Assembly (NCBI GenBank): GCA_008012315.1
Contig: SSEL01000052.1
Location: 1 to 37,405 of the forward strand
Direction: 5' to 3'
DNA from: Rhodospirillaceae bacterium
Lineage (GTDB): Bacteria > Pseudomonadota > Alphaproteobacteria > Dongiales > Dongiaceae
Length of the DNA stretch: 37,405 nucleotides
A program made the position numbers and the translations under genes. The notes beneath the pieces are model-generated. The model worked only from the letters and a program-made list of their open reading frames with translations, had not been told where the DNA came from and ran no database searches. Of the stretch, positions 18,166 through 27,112 are shown piece by piece; positions within the stretch are counted from its first letter, which is position 1, and each line of letters begins with the position of its first letter.

Positions 18166-18490
18166 TCCGATCCTCGCTGAAAGATGATTGATGCGGCGAT
18201 GCCCCGGCAGATTCCGCAAATCGGGCATAACCGGGAATTAAGCCAAGCAATAGCATAGTCGACGCCGATCCGTCATCCCCAGTGCGGTCTGTCACAAGGC
18301 GCTGCGAATCGCCTGTAACGCTATGAAATCAGTAGACGAATTGACGTAAAATGGTACTTTAGCGCGATTGAGATGGGGGTAGTGCCAATACGCGCAGGTA
18401 ATCCCGTCGCACCGGAATTAAGGGGAAACCTGACAGGCTCCGTGCGGGCCGGTTGGGGCTTTGCCGATAGGGAATAAGGACAAGAGTTCG
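18166..18490. promoter_or_regulatory. pepA-lptD divergent intergenic region with candidate promoter
   Basis: This 325-bp gap separates the divergent pepA and lptD starts and holds no gene I can support. On the plus strand TTGACG (18341-18346) and, overlapping it downstream, an extended -10 (TGG then TACTTT, 18355-18360) are visible, but they do not have standard mutual spacing, so the promoter is uncertain. The lptD leader would be about 120 nt. Upstream of ATG 18491 is AAGGAC (18475-18480). Notably, lptF and lptG, which often lie between pepA and lptD, are absent here. Confidence 0.4.
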
Positions 18491-21286
18491 ATGCGGTCTT
18501 GGCTAACCGGCAATATTCTGACCGGCCTTGTGCTTGGTTTGTCCGCAAGTGCGCTATGCCTCGGCCTCGATGCCGCCATGAAACCGGCCTTTGCCGGCGG
18601 CCGGGACGAGCCGGCCCCCTCGGCGGTAACCGCCAAGCCAGCGGCCGTTTCGACTCAGCTTGCCGCGACGGCCGACAGTCCCGCCAAGACTGCTGCCGAC
18701 GACGATGATGCAGCGAACAGGACAGCCCGGCTGAAAGCCTGGATCGAGAAGAACCGCCCCGTCTGGCGAGCCCGGCGCCAGGCCCAATCAGATGCAGCAA
18801 CGGATACGGCAACATCGATCGACGGCGATGTCGCAACCGCGACGTCGAACGATCAACCGACAACGGGCATGGCGCTGATGCCGATCGGCGCTAACAGTCT
18901 GACATCGCCGGGCGAGAGCATCGCGCCGCAGATGCCGGCATCGCCGAGCCCTACCCCGGAACAGGTGGCGACGTCGGCGGCACAGCCCGCATCGCCGGCC
19001 GTGCTGCCTGTCGTGGAGGCGAGCCAGGACCGGCAGAAGACAAGCAGCGAAACCGCAGCGGCTCGGCTGGCAGCCGCCCAGCTTGCAGCCGCCACCCAAC
19101 CGGCGCCGCAAAACGGCACACCAAGCAAGAACGCGCAAAACGATCAACCGGTCAATCTGATTGCTGATGAAGCGGGATATGACGAGGAACTGGGCGTCTA
19201 TGTGGCGCGGGGCCATGTCCAGGTCCGCCGCGGCGACAAGATCGCGATGGCCGATACCGTTGCTTATAACGAGCGAACGAAGCGCATTACCGCCTCGGGC
19301 AATGTGGCAGTCCTCGAGCCGACGGGCGACACCATGTTCGGTGACTATGCCGACATCAGCGATGATTTCAGCAACGGCGCTTTCCAAGGCTTCCGCGCCC
19401 TGTTGGCGGATAAGTCACGCCTCGCCGCCAATAAGGCGACGAAGATCGACGACAAGCATACGCAATTGGACAAGGCGGTCTATACCCCCTGCCTGCCTTG
19501 CAAGGAAGACCCGACCCGCGTGCCGCTCTGGCAGATCAAGGCCCGCGAGGTCGAACGCGACGAGGAAGCCCAGACCCTCACCTATCACGACGCCTGGATG
19601 GAAATGTGGGGCGTTCCGGTCTTCTATACGCCCTGGTTCCGCCACCCCGATATCGGTGTGGAGCGCCAGTCCGGCCTGCTGACGCCAAGCATGTCCTATT
19701 CCAGCAAAGGCGGCTTCCAGTATCGGCAGCCCTATTTCCAGACAATCGGGCCTGACAAGGATATCACCTTGACGCCGATCTTCCGCTATGGCGGCAAGCC
19801 CGAGGAAGATCCTGGTGCCGTCGGCATGCTGCAATACCGGCAGCGTGTCGAGGATGGTCAATTTTCCGTGGGCGGCTCTCTGACCGTCGAAGACCGGCCG
19901 GCCGATTCCGATAAGACCAAAACGGTTGACGGCGATTTTCGCGGTCACATCGAAGGCGCAGGGCTTTTCAACCTGAACGACGATTGGCGCGCCGGCTTCA
20001 ACTTCAAGAATACGACCGATAAAGATTACCTGAAGCACTATCATCTGGGGTCGAGCCGGTGGCTGCAGGACCAAATGTATACCGAAGGTTTCTTCGGGCG
20101 TTCCTATGCCTCCGCTGAGGCTTACGCCTTTCAGAGTACGAAACGGAGTTTGAAAAGCTCCGATGCTCCCCTCGTGACGCCGAAACTCGATTACAACTTC
20201 CTCAGCGAGCCAGGCTGGATGGATACGTTCTGGGGGCTTGATTTCGACACCATGAACATCGTGCGCCGGAAGGACAAGGGCGACCAGTTCCGCATCGCTC
20301 TCTCGCCCTCCTACACGCTGCCGTATACCAGTCCGCTCGGCGACATCTATAAACTGACCCTGTCGCTCGAAGGTGCACTTTATGGCATTAACGATGTCGA
20401 TCAGGGCGATGACGAACCGTTTGCGTCGGATTCCTCGTTTAGCGGATGGCGCGGCCGCCTCGTACCGAAGGCGGATTTCACCTGGCGCTACCCGTTTGTC
20501 CGCCCTGGCGAAACCTTCACGCAAGTGATCGAGCCGATGATCCAGCTCGTCGGCGCACCGACCTGGGGCAATTCAGACAAGATATCGAACGAGGACAGCC
20601 GCTTCTTCGATCTTGACGATACGCGCTTGTTCTCGGCCGATCGCTTCGTCGGTTTGGACCGCTACGATACCGGCTCGCGTGCGACTTACGGCTTGAACTG
20701 GTCCGGTTACTTGAACAGCGGCGGCCAGGCGAATGCCTTTCTGGGGCAGAGCTACCAGTTCACCCAGGGCGATCGCGACCAGGACCTCAGCGGCACCGGT
20801 ATCGATCACGACCTGACGGATGTGGTTGGCCGGGTCGGCCTGATACCCAATCAGTATCTCGACTTCAGCTATCGCTTCCGGCTGGATGTCAGCGAGCCGA
20901 AATTGAAGCGCCAGGAAGCTCTTATGACAGCTGGCCCGCGCGTTTTTCAGACGTCTCTCAGCTATATCCAATTGGATAAGAGCCAGGATATCGATCTGGA
21001 AATCGACGACGAGGACGACAACTCGAATAGCCGCGAATTTATTGGCGCGGCTGTGAACAGCCAATTCGCCCAATATTGGTCGCTCGGAGTCAGTACCGTC
21101 TATGATATCGAACGAAGCGACGTCGCCCAGGTTGGCGGCCTGATCAAATATCTCGATGAATGCTTCGGATTGTCGCTCGCCGCCTATTATAATCCCGGCG
21201 GCGGCTCGGATGACACCGACAGTTCATTCACCACCTTCTTCTCCATCACCTTCAAGAATATAGGTACCTTGAAATCCGGGACCTAA
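18491..21286 (+). CDS. lptD: LPS-assembly protein LptD (OstA/Imp)
   Basis: LptD is the outer-membrane beta-barrel that, with LptE, inserts lipopolysaccharide into the outer leaflet. The protein is about 931 residues. A signal peptide (MRSWLTGNILTGLVLGLSAS and on to about residue 36) is followed by an Ala/Pro/Thr-rich linker of about 185 residues. An OstA/LptA-like beta-jellyroll starts at NLIADEAGYDEELGVYVARG (about 222), and then the LptD barrel domain. Cys residues in PCLPCKED and in ECFGLS near the end fit the inter-domain disulfides of the family. The late barrel strands and the C-terminal TFKNIGTLKSGT look intact. The start 18491 is chosen over TTG 18461 because the signal peptide begins there. 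surA follows 30 bp after the stop. Confidence 0.95.
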   Translation: MRSWLTGNILTGLVLGLSASALCLGLDAAMKPAFAGGRDEPAPSAVTAKPAAVSTQLAATADSPAKTAADDDDAANRTARLKAWIEKNRPVWRARRQAQSDAATDTATSIDGDVATATSNDQPTTGMALMPIGANSLTSPGESIAPQMPASPSPTPEQVATSAAQPASPAVLPVVEASQDRQKTSSETAAARLAAAQLAAATQPAPQNGTPSKNAQNDQPVNLIADEAGYDEELGVYVARGHVQVRRGDKIAMADTVAYNERTKRITASGNVAVLEPTGDTMFGDYADISDDFSNGAFQGFRALLADKSRLAANKATKIDDKHTQLDKAVYTPCLPCKEDPTRVPLWQIKAREVERDEEAQTLTYHDAWMEMWGVPVFYTPWFRHPDIGVERQSGLLTPSMSYSSKGGFQYRQPYFQTIGPDKDITLTPIFRYGGKPEEDPGAVGMLQYRQRVEDGQFSVGGSLTVEDRPADSDKTKTVDGDFRGHIEGAGLFNLNDDWRAGFNFKNTTDKDYLKHYHLGSSRWLQDQMYTEGFFGRSYASAEAYAFQSTKRSLKSSDAPLVTPKLDYNFLSEPGWMDTFWGLDFDTMNIVRRKDKGDQFRIALSPSYTLPYTSPLGDIYKLTLSLEGALYGINDVDQGDDEPFASDSSFSGWRGRLVPKADFTWRYPFVRPGETFTQVIEPMIQLVGAPTWGNSDKISNEDSRFFDLDDTRLFSADRFVGLDRYDTGSRATYGLNWSGYLNSGGQANAFLGQSYQFTQGDRDQDLSGTGIDHDLTDVVGRVGLIPNQYLDFSYRFRLDVSEPKLKRQEALMTAGPRVFQTSLSYIQLDKSQDIDLEIDDEDDNSNSREFIGAAVNSQFAQYWSLGVSTVYDIERSDVAQVGGLIKYLDECFGLSLAAYYNPGGGSDDTDSSFTTFFSITFKNIGTLKSGT

Positions 21287-21316
21287 ATTGATGACGGTAA
21301 GCGCAGTACAGATTAC

Positions 21317-22609
21317 ATGGATGCCGCGAAAATGATGATGTCGAAGCGTTTCTGGCGCAACGCCCTTGGAGCATTGCTGATCGGTTGCAGCATAGTTTCG
21401 ATTCAGCCGGCAGCCGCGCAGGATGAATTGAAGATAGCGGCTGTCGTCAATGACGAGATCATCACGCAGCTGGATTTGGTCATGCGCATGCGTATTGCCA
21501 TGGTTTCGGCCAAACTGCCGAACACACCCGAAGTGCAGCAGCGGCTGTTGCCGCAGGTATTGCGGCAGTTGATCGACGAGCATCTGAAGCGTCAGGAAGC
21601 CAAGAAAGAGAAGATTGAGGTTACCGATGAGGAAGTGGACCGCGAGGTCAATCGCATCGCACAGCGCAACGGGCTGACCCGCGAACAACTGCAAGAGCAG
21701 CTTAGCTCGAGCGGCATTCTACTTTCGGCTATTTCCGACCAGATACGGGCCGATATCGGCTGGGTGCGTGTGGTCCAGACCAAGCTGCGGTCCTCGGTCA
21801 ATATCACCGAAGAAGAAATCAATGACGAAATCACCCGCATAAAGGCCACCCAAGGGCAATCCGAATATCGCCTGCAACAGATCTTTCTGGCAGCCGACAA
21901 TCCGAGCCAGGACAGTTCCGTTGCCGCCTCGGCTCAACGATTGGCCGATCAGTTGAACGAAGGGGCGGATTTCGGCTCGCTGGCGGCTCAGTTCTCGCAA
22001 GATCAGTCCGCCGATCAGGGCGGTGACCAGGGCTGGGTGCGCTTGGACCAGATGGACCCGGCCCTGACCAGTTTCGTGCAGACCGCGCAGCCGAACCAGC
22101 TGATCGGGCCGGTGCGCGGTATTGGCGGCTATTATCTCGCGATTATCCGGGCCGTGCGCCCGGTGGCCAGCGCGGTGGAAAGCGCCGGCACCGTTTCATT
22201 GAAGCGGGTCCTTTGGTCCATGCCGGCGAATGCCGCCGAAAGCGAAATCACCAAGGCCAGTGACCAGGCGCGTGAGGTTGCCTCCAAGATACAGGGTTGC
22301 GATGCGGTGCAGAATGCCGCGGCCAGCATGGCTGCAGCGGTCTATAGTGATCTTGGCACCGTATCCATCACCAACCTGGCGCCGGAAGTCCAAGCTGCCG
22401 CGATCAATCAGCCGATCGGCGTCCCGACTTCCCCGATCCGGACCGGCCAGGGGGTCGGTATCTATGTGATCTGTGCGCGTCAGGGCGGCGATCAGGGATT
22501 GTCGCGCGTGGCGATCGCCGATCGGCTAGGTCGCCAGCGGATGGAGACGCTGGCGCGCGGTTATCTCAGCGATCTGAGGCGCGCGGCCGTCGTTGACGTT
22601 CGCATGTGA
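21317..22609 (+). CDS. surA: SurA-type periplasmic chaperone with degenerate parvulin domain
   Basis: SurA escorts outer-membrane proteins such as LptD across the periplasm. The 430-residue product has a signal peptide (RFWRNALGALLIGCSIVSI ... AAAQD), the SurA_N chaperone domain (KIAAVVNDEIITQLDLVMR to about residue 170), and a parvulin-like domain (about 175-270) containing YRLQQIFLAADN, GADFGSLAAQFSQD and QGGDQGWVRLDQM. The usual His-containing strand of active parvulins (xxHIL) is replaced by LQQIFLA, so isomerase activity is doubtful and a chaperone-only role likely. The C-terminal third is a second, further degraded parvulin-like region. The lptD-surA-rsmA order is standard, except that pdxA, usually between surA and rsmA, is missing. 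ATG 21317 was used; a second start at 21332 is possible. Confidence 0.92.
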   Translation: MDAAKMMMSKRFWRNALGALLIGCSIVSIQPAAAQDELKIAAVVNDEIITQLDLVMRMRIAMVSAKLPNTPEVQQRLLPQVLRQLIDEHLKRQEAKKEKIEVTDEEVDREVNRIAQRNGLTREQLQEQLSSSGILLSAISDQIRADIGWVRVVQTKLRSSVNITEEEINDEITRIKATQGQSEYRLQQIFLAADNPSQDSSVAASAQRLADQLNEGADFGSLAAQFSQDQSADQGGDQGWVRLDQMDPALTSFVQTAQPNQLIGPVRGIGGYYLAIIRAVRPVASAVESAGTVSLKRVLWSMPANAAESEITKASDQAREVASKIQGCDAVQNAAASMAAAVYSDLGTVSITNLAPEVQAAAINQPIGVPTSPIRTGQGVGIYVICARQGGDQGLSRVAIADRLGRQRMETLARGYLSDLRRAAVVDVRM

Positions 22610-22631
22610 TGGCCGAAGATAACCGCCTGCC

Positions 22632-23486
22632 ATGAGCGAACCGGACGCCCTGCCGCCGCTCCGGAATGTCATCGCCAAATATGATCTGGCGGCGAAGAAG
22701 TCGCTGGGACAGAATTTCCTGCTCGATCTCAATCTGACCGGCCGTATCGCCCGGGCAGCCGGCGATCTGACAACCGGCAGCGTCATCGAGATCGGGCCCG
22801 GCCCCGGCGGCTTGACCCGCGCGCTCCTGCTGCATGGCGCAAAGGAGGTCATCGTTGTCGAACGCGACGATCGATGCCTCGCCGCCTTGGAAGAGATATC
22901 GCGCGCTTATCCCGGCCGGCTGCATATTGTCGCCGGCGATGCACTGGCGACGGATGTTGCAAAACTCGGTCAGGCGCCCAGGCGCATCGTCGCGAATCTT
23001 CCCTATAATATCGCGACGCCGCTGTTGATTGGATGGCTCACGCAAGCAACGGCCTTTCAATCGATGACGCTGATGTTCCAGAAGGAAGTGGTGGAGCGAT
23101 TGGTGGCCAAGCCGCGCACCAAGGATTACGGACGCTTGAGTGTCTTGACGCAATGGCTGTCGGAACCGCGGCGCCTGTTCGACGTACCGCCCCGCGCCTT
23201 CACACCGCCGCCCAAAGTAACGTCCAGCATTGTCCAGATCATGCCAAGGCCCAGCCCGGCCTATCCCGCGCGGCTGGCCGATCTTGAGCGCGTGACCCAG
23301 GCCGCCTTCGGCCAACGCCGCAAGATGCTGCGTCAATCGCTGCGCAGCATTTTCGCAGAGGCGGAAGCCGTTTTGACCGACTTGTCGATCCCGCCCACGG
23401 CGCGGGCTGAAGAACTGAGCATCGAACAGTTCTGCGCGCTGGCGCGGCGGCTGGAGCGAGGTACGTCGAGCCGACAGCCGGGGTAA
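22632..23486 (+). CDS. rsmA: 16S rRNA dimethyladenosine transferase RsmA (KsgA)
   Basis: RsmA dimethylates two adjacent adenines near the 3' end of 16S rRNA late in 30S assembly. The 284-residue protein has the class I methyltransferase fold: [12 protein letters not shown] (21-32), motif [11 protein letters not shown] (53-62), acidic ribose-binding VVERDD, and the catalytic NLPYNI (122-127). The C-terminal helical domain includes the conserved [14 protein letters not shown] segment. It starts 22 bp after surA and is the last gene of the lptD-surA-rsmA unit. It is followed by a 34-bp convergent gap to gmk. No Shine-Dalgarno is evident, so translation may be coupled to surA. Confidence 0.97.
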   Translation: MSEPDALPPLRNVIAKYDLAAKKSLGQNFLLDLNLTGRIARAAGDLTTGSVIEIGPGPGGLTRALLLHGAKEVIVVERDDRCLAALEEISRAYPGRLHIVAGDALATDVAKLGQAPRRIVANLPYNIATPLLIGWLTQATAFQSMTLMFQKEVVERLVAKPRTKDYGRLSVLTQWLSEPRRLFDVPPRAFTPPPKVTSSIVQIMPRPSPAYPARLADLERVTQAAFGQRRKMLRQSLRSIFAEAEAVLTDLSIPPTARAEELSIEQFCALARRLERGTSSRQPG

Positions 23487-23520
23487 CTGTCAACAACCCG
23501 GTAACTGTCGACCGCAAGCA

Positions 23521-24183
23521 TCACTGCCCATCGCGCAATCCCTTAACGAATTGCGCGAGGCCGATCTGGCGCTGGCGCTTCAGTCTTTCCGCCGTCAGAA
23601 TCGCTTGCACCCGGGCGACGCTGAGATCGATATTCTCATTGATGATGATGTAGTCGTATTCCGCCCAATGGCTCATCTCGTCCGCAGCCTTCGACATGCG
23701 ATGCGCCACGACTTCAGCGCTGTCTTGTGCCCGCGCCCGGAGACGCTGCTCCAACTCACGGGTTGACGGCGGCAGGATAAAGACGCTGACCAGATCATCA
23801 CGCGCCGCCTGCGCCAGTTGCTGCGTTCCCTGCCAGTCGATGTCGAAGAGAACATCCGCGCCTCTGCCGAGGATCTCTTCCACCGCCTTGCGCGGCGTAC
23901 CGTAGTAATTGTCAAAGACCTTCGCATATTCCAGGAACGCGCCCCGATTGATCATCAGGTTGAATTCCGTCGGATCGACGAAATGGTAATCGGCGCCGGC
24001 GACTTCACCCGGGCGCTTGGGCCGGGTGGTCGCCGAGACCGACAGCGTCAGATCGGGCTCCAAGCTCAGCAGCCGTCTCGATATCGTGGTTTTCCCGGCA
24101 CCCGATGGCGAGGACAGGACGAGCATCAGGCCGCGCCGATGCACCTCGATAAATCCCCCCTCTGATCCCACCGTTTCAGTCAT
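23521..24183 (-). CDS. gmk: Guanylate kinase
   Basis: Gmk phosphorylates GMP to GDP with ATP and is essential for guanine nucleotide supply. The 220-residue protein has the P-loop SSPSGAGKTT (24-33), the GMP-binding SATTRPKRPGEVAGADYHFV, and the FLEYAKVFDNYYGTP and DVLFDIDWQGTQQL segments in family order. A lid follows with RLRARAQDS. The N-terminus has about 18 residues before the fold, with the start placed at ATG 24183. It is 11 bp downstream of yicC on the same strand, the usual yicC-gmk pair. The 3' end of the coding region contains a short inverted repeat (23532-23539 with 23550-23557), which may help end transcription. Confidence 0.97.
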   Translation of the reverse strand: MTETVGSEGGFIEVHRRGLMLVLSSPSGAGKTTISRRLLSLEPDLTLSVSATTRPKRPGEVAGADYHFVDPTEFNLMINRGAFLEYAKVFDNYYGTPRKAVEEILGRGADVLFDIDWQGTQQLAQAARDDLVSVFILPPSTRELEQRLRARAQDSAEVVAHRMSKAADEMSHWAEYDYIIINENIDLSVARVQAILTAERLKRQRQIGLAQFVKGLRDGQ

Positions 24184-24194
24184 GGCACTATCCG

Positions 24195-25082
24195 TTACTC
24201 GATATTCTGAATCTGCTCACGCAATTGCTCGATCGCGGCCTTCAAATCGATCCCGATATTGGTCAAGGCCAGCTCCGAGGCTTTGGAACAGAGTGTATTT
24301 GCCTCTCTATTGAACTCCTGGCAAAGGAAATCCAGCTTGCGGCCCACCGGACCGCCGCTGGTGATCAGCGTCCGGGCGGCGGCAACGTGAGCCGCCAGCC
24401 GATCAAGCTCTTCCCGTATATCGGCTTTCGCGACCAGCAGCAGCACTTCCTGCGCCAGCCGCTCCTCACTCAGGGGAACCTGATTGGCCAGCAATGTCGA
24501 TAATTGCTCGGTCAGGCGTTTGCGCAGCAGTTCTGGCTGGGTGGCGGCAATTTCGGCGGCGGCACCGCGCAGCCGTTCGATCTCGTCAAGATGTCCAAGG
24601 ATCAGGTCGCTGAGGCGCTGGCCCTCTGCGCGGCGCATCTCGTGAAGCTGTTGCAATGCCGCGACAAGGCTTTGTTGCAGCGCCTGCAGGCGCTGACCGG
24701 CGACTTCCGGCGCCGGCGTCGCATCTTCGATCTCCAGCACACCGCGCAAGGCCAACAGGCCATCCAGGCGCGGCGGCGCCGCATTCAAGCGCGGGCCGAG
24801 ATCGCGCATCAATGCCTCGATCTGCGACAATGCCGCCTCGTTGACGCGAAAGCTGCCCGTTCGCGCGTGATCGTCGACCGAAAGAGAGACATTGACGTTA
24901 CCGCGCTTCAGCAGATCGGTCGCCGTGCTGCGGATGACCGGCTCCAAACTCTCGAAGCTGGCGGGCAGGCGGCAGCGAATATCGAGATTTCGGCCGTTGA
25001 CGCTCTTCAACTCCCACGTCCAGGAGAAGTCCTCAATTGCCCCATCCATCCGGGCAAATCCGGTCATGCTGGCGATCGCCAC
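24195..25082 (-). CDS. yicC: YicC/YloC-family endoribonuclease
   Basis: YicC-family proteins are endoribonucleases implicated in RNA turnover and stationary-phase fitness. The 295-residue protein has the family opening SMTGFAR, the WELKSVNGRNLDIRCRLP segment, and the C-terminal HVAAARTLITSGGPVGRKLDFLCQEFNREANTLCSKASE region, which is diagnostic. The start is GTG at 25082, chosen because AGGAGGGG lies directly upstream at good spacing and it gives the MAIASMTGFAR start seen in relatives. It is linked to gmk by an 11-bp gap. Upstream, an SDR gene on the opposite strand separates it from mltG, with which it often clusters. Confidence 0.94.
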   Translation of the reverse strand: MAIASMTGFARMDGAIEDFSWTWELKSVNGRNLDIRCRLPASFESLEPVIRSTATDLLKRGNVNVSLSVDDHARTGSFRVNEAALSQIEALMRDLGPRLNAAPPRLDGLLALRGVLEIEDATPAPEVAGQRLQALQQSLVAALQQLHEMRRAEGQRLSDLILGHLDEIERLRGAAAEIAATQPELLRKRLTEQLSTLLANQVPLSEERLAQEVLLLVAKADIREELDRLAAHVAAARTLITSGGPVGRKLDFLCQEFNREANTLCSKASELALTNIGIDLKAAIEQLREQIQNIE

Positions 25083-25273
25083 GTAACCCCTCCTGCTCCT
25101 TGCTCAATGCGGTTGCCGCCGCACGAATTTGCAGCAAGCATGCGACTCATGGTTAGACGGCGCTATCATCGGCGATGGCGGTCATGCTGGCAAGCGATCG
25201 CACCAGATCATGGGTCGGACCGTCAACCGGGCCATGATAGGCATCCGCGATTGTCGATTGGGGGATGAAAACC

Positions 25274-26035
25274 ATGCTTGAGCCGCGACATATCCTGATC
25301 ACCGGGGCCAGTTCAGGCCTCGGCGCGGCGTTGGCGCGCGCCTATGCGGGCCCGGGGCGGCGGCTGTTCCTTGCCGGCCGCGCCGACGACCGCCTGGCGG
25401 CCGTGGCAGATCACTGCCGGCGCATGGGGGCCGCGGTTGACACGACCGTGCTGGACGTCACAGACCGGGCTGCGATGGCGGCCTGGATGATCCAGGCCGA
25501 CGATGCCGCGCCGTTGGATCTCGTGATCGCCAATGCCGGCATTTCCGGCGGCACCTATGGCGGCAGCGAAAGCGAAGTCCAGGTGCGCGCCATTTTCGCG
25601 GCCAATGTCGATGGCGTCCTGAACACCATCCTGCCGATCCAGCCGCGTATGGAAGCCCGGCGGCGCGGTCAGATCGCCTTGATGGCATCGCTTGCCGGTC
25701 ATCGTGGCTTCCCCAGTGCGCCGGCCTATTGTGCCAGCAAGGCGGCGGTCAAGGTTTGGGGCGAGGCGCTGCGTGGTCAGCTCGCTCCCCATGGTATCGC
25801 CGTCAGCGTCGTCATGCCGGGTTACGTCAAAAGCCCGATGACCGATGCAAATGATTTTCCCATGCCCTTCCTGATGCCGGCGGAACGGGCAGCCCACATC
25901 ATTCGCGATGGTTTGGCGCGCAACCGCGCCCGCATCGCTTTTCCCTGGCCGATGACGATGATCGCCTGGCTGTTGGGAATGCTGCATCCGGCACTGACCG
26001 ACCCGTGCCTGGCCCGCCTGCCGAAGAAAAAATGA
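25274..26035 (+). CDS. Short-chain dehydrogenase/reductase (SDR) family oxidoreductase
   Basis: This is a classical SDR with about 253 residues. It has the NAD(P)-binding TGASSGLGAALA motif, the NAG stretch VIANAGISGG, the catalytic Ser in MASLAG, and the YCASK active-site Tyr and Lys. The C-terminus (FPWPMTMIAWLLGML and onward) is hydrophobic and may interact with a membrane or lipid substrate. The substrate is not predictable. I chose ATG 25274 because GGGGG lies at good spacing before it; ATG 25265 would sit directly on that purine run. It is the only plus-strand gene in an otherwise minus-strand block of fatty-acid and cell-wall genes. Confidence 0.9.
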   Translation: MLEPRHILITGASSGLGAALARAYAGPGRRLFLAGRADDRLAAVADHCRRMGAAVDTTVLDVTDRAAMAAWMIQADDAAPLDLVIANAGISGGTYGGSESEVQVRAIFAANVDGVLNTILPIQPRMEARRRGQIALMASLAGHRGFPSAPAYCASKAAVKVWGEALRGQLAPHGIAVSVVMPGYVKSPMTDANDFPMPFLMPAERAAHIIRDGLARNRARIAFPWPMTMIAWLLGMLHPALTDPCLARLPKKK

Positions 26036-26096
26036 TACCGGAGGAATTTACAGGAAGACTGTGACGGGCCGGGACGGTGACGAGCCGGGCCGCCGC

Positions 26097-27086
26097 TCAG
26101 TTGCCCGTCGCCGCCTTCTGCACCCTGCGCCACTGGGCGACGTTCTTGTTGTGCTGGTCGAGAGTTTCAGCGAAGGCATGGCCGCCGGTGCCATCGGCGA
26201 CGAAATAAAGATCCTTGCTTTTGACCGGATGCAGAACCGCCTTCAACGCCTCGACACCGGGATTGGCAATCGGCGACGGCGGCAATCCGGGATTGAGATA
26301 GGTGTTATAGGGGCTGTCGGTTTTGAGATCGTCATAAGTCAGCGAGCGATCGAGCCGCTTCTTGCCATTGGTGATGGCGAAGATCACCGTCGGATCCGAC
26401 TGCAGCGGCATGTTCTTTTTCAGGCGATTATAGAAGACGGCAGCGATGCGGGGCCGCTCGTCCGGCTTGCCTGTTTCTTTCTCCACCACCGATGCCAGCA
26501 CGACCGCTTGATCCGGCTTGGTGAGCGGGATGCTCTTGTCGCGGTCCGCCCAAAGCTTATCCAGGGTCGTCGTCATATCGCGCCGCATGCGATCGACCAG
26601 CGCAGCACGGCTTTCGCCCCGCAGATACTGGTAGGTTTCCGGCAGCAATGTACCCTCGCCCGGCGGATCGGTCAGCGAGCCATCCAGAATCGGCGTCGCC
26701 ATGAGGAGGTCGTAGATTTCCGTTGAGGTCAGGCCTTCCGGGATGGTGATCTTATGCTGAACCGCCTTGCCGTCGATCATCAGACGTATCGCGGCACGCT
26801 GGCTTACGCCCGGTGGAAAGGCATATTCACCGGCGCGCAAGGACTTGCCCTCGGATGTCAGTTTGACCCCGAGCTTGAAAATGAACTCATTGTCGATCAC
26901 GCCGCTTTTGTTCAGCAGATCGGCGATGCCGGCAATACCAATGCCTTTGGGAATGACGAGAGTGGTTTCCTGCCGCGATGGCCCGGCGCTATTGAACGCC
27001 TGCCAGCCATAGCTGCCGATGCCGATGCCGCCGGCAACAACCAGGGCAACGACACCGGCCAGGATAATATAGGGCCGCCGCACCAT
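26097..27086 (-). CDS. mltG: Endolytic murein transglycosylase MltG
   Basis: MltG cleaves newly made glycan strands and so helps set their length, acting at the periplasmic face of the inner membrane. The 329-residue protein has a short cytoplasmic start and one transmembrane segment (YIILAGVVALVVAGGIGIG, about 6-24). A LysM-like region ([18 protein letters not shown]) comes next, and then the YceG catalytic domain. Family marks are the catalytic Glu202 in ASVVEKETG, EGTLLPETY (144-152), AAVFYNRL, and the MPLQSDPTV stretch. It lies 26 bp after fabF on the same strand and probably shares its transcript, the usual fabF-mltG pair. The gene ends 61 bp from the convergent SDR gene. Confidence 0.96.
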   Translation of the reverse strand: MVRRPYIILAGVVALVVAGGIGIGSYGWQAFNSAGPSRQETTLVIPKGIGIAGIADLLNKSGVIDNEFIFKLGVKLTSEGKSLRAGEYAFPPGVSQRAAIRLMIDGKAVQHKITIPEGLTSTEIYDLLMATPILDGSLTDPPGEGTLLPETYQYLRGESRAALVDRMRRDMTTTLDKLWADRDKSIPLTKPDQAVVLASVVEKETGKPDERPRIAAVFYNRLKKNMPLQSDPTVIFAITNGKKRLDRSLTYDDLKTDSPYNTYLNPGLPPSPIANPGVEALKAVLHPVKSKDLYFVADGTGGHAFAETLDQHNKNVAQWRRVQKAATGN

Positions 27087-27112
27087 TCACACGCCGCCCA
27101 TCAAGATTGGCT

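Noticed and set aside
23482..23509. Direct repeat GGTAACTGTC (23482-23491 and 23500-23509) at the end of rsmA
   Set aside because: It is a 10-bp repeat in a 34-bp convergent gap. It is too short to support a mobile element or site; probably chance or slippage.
23532..23557. Inverted repeat at the 3' end of gmk as a terminator
   Set aside because: It lies within the coding sequence and has no T-run, so I mention it only under gmk.
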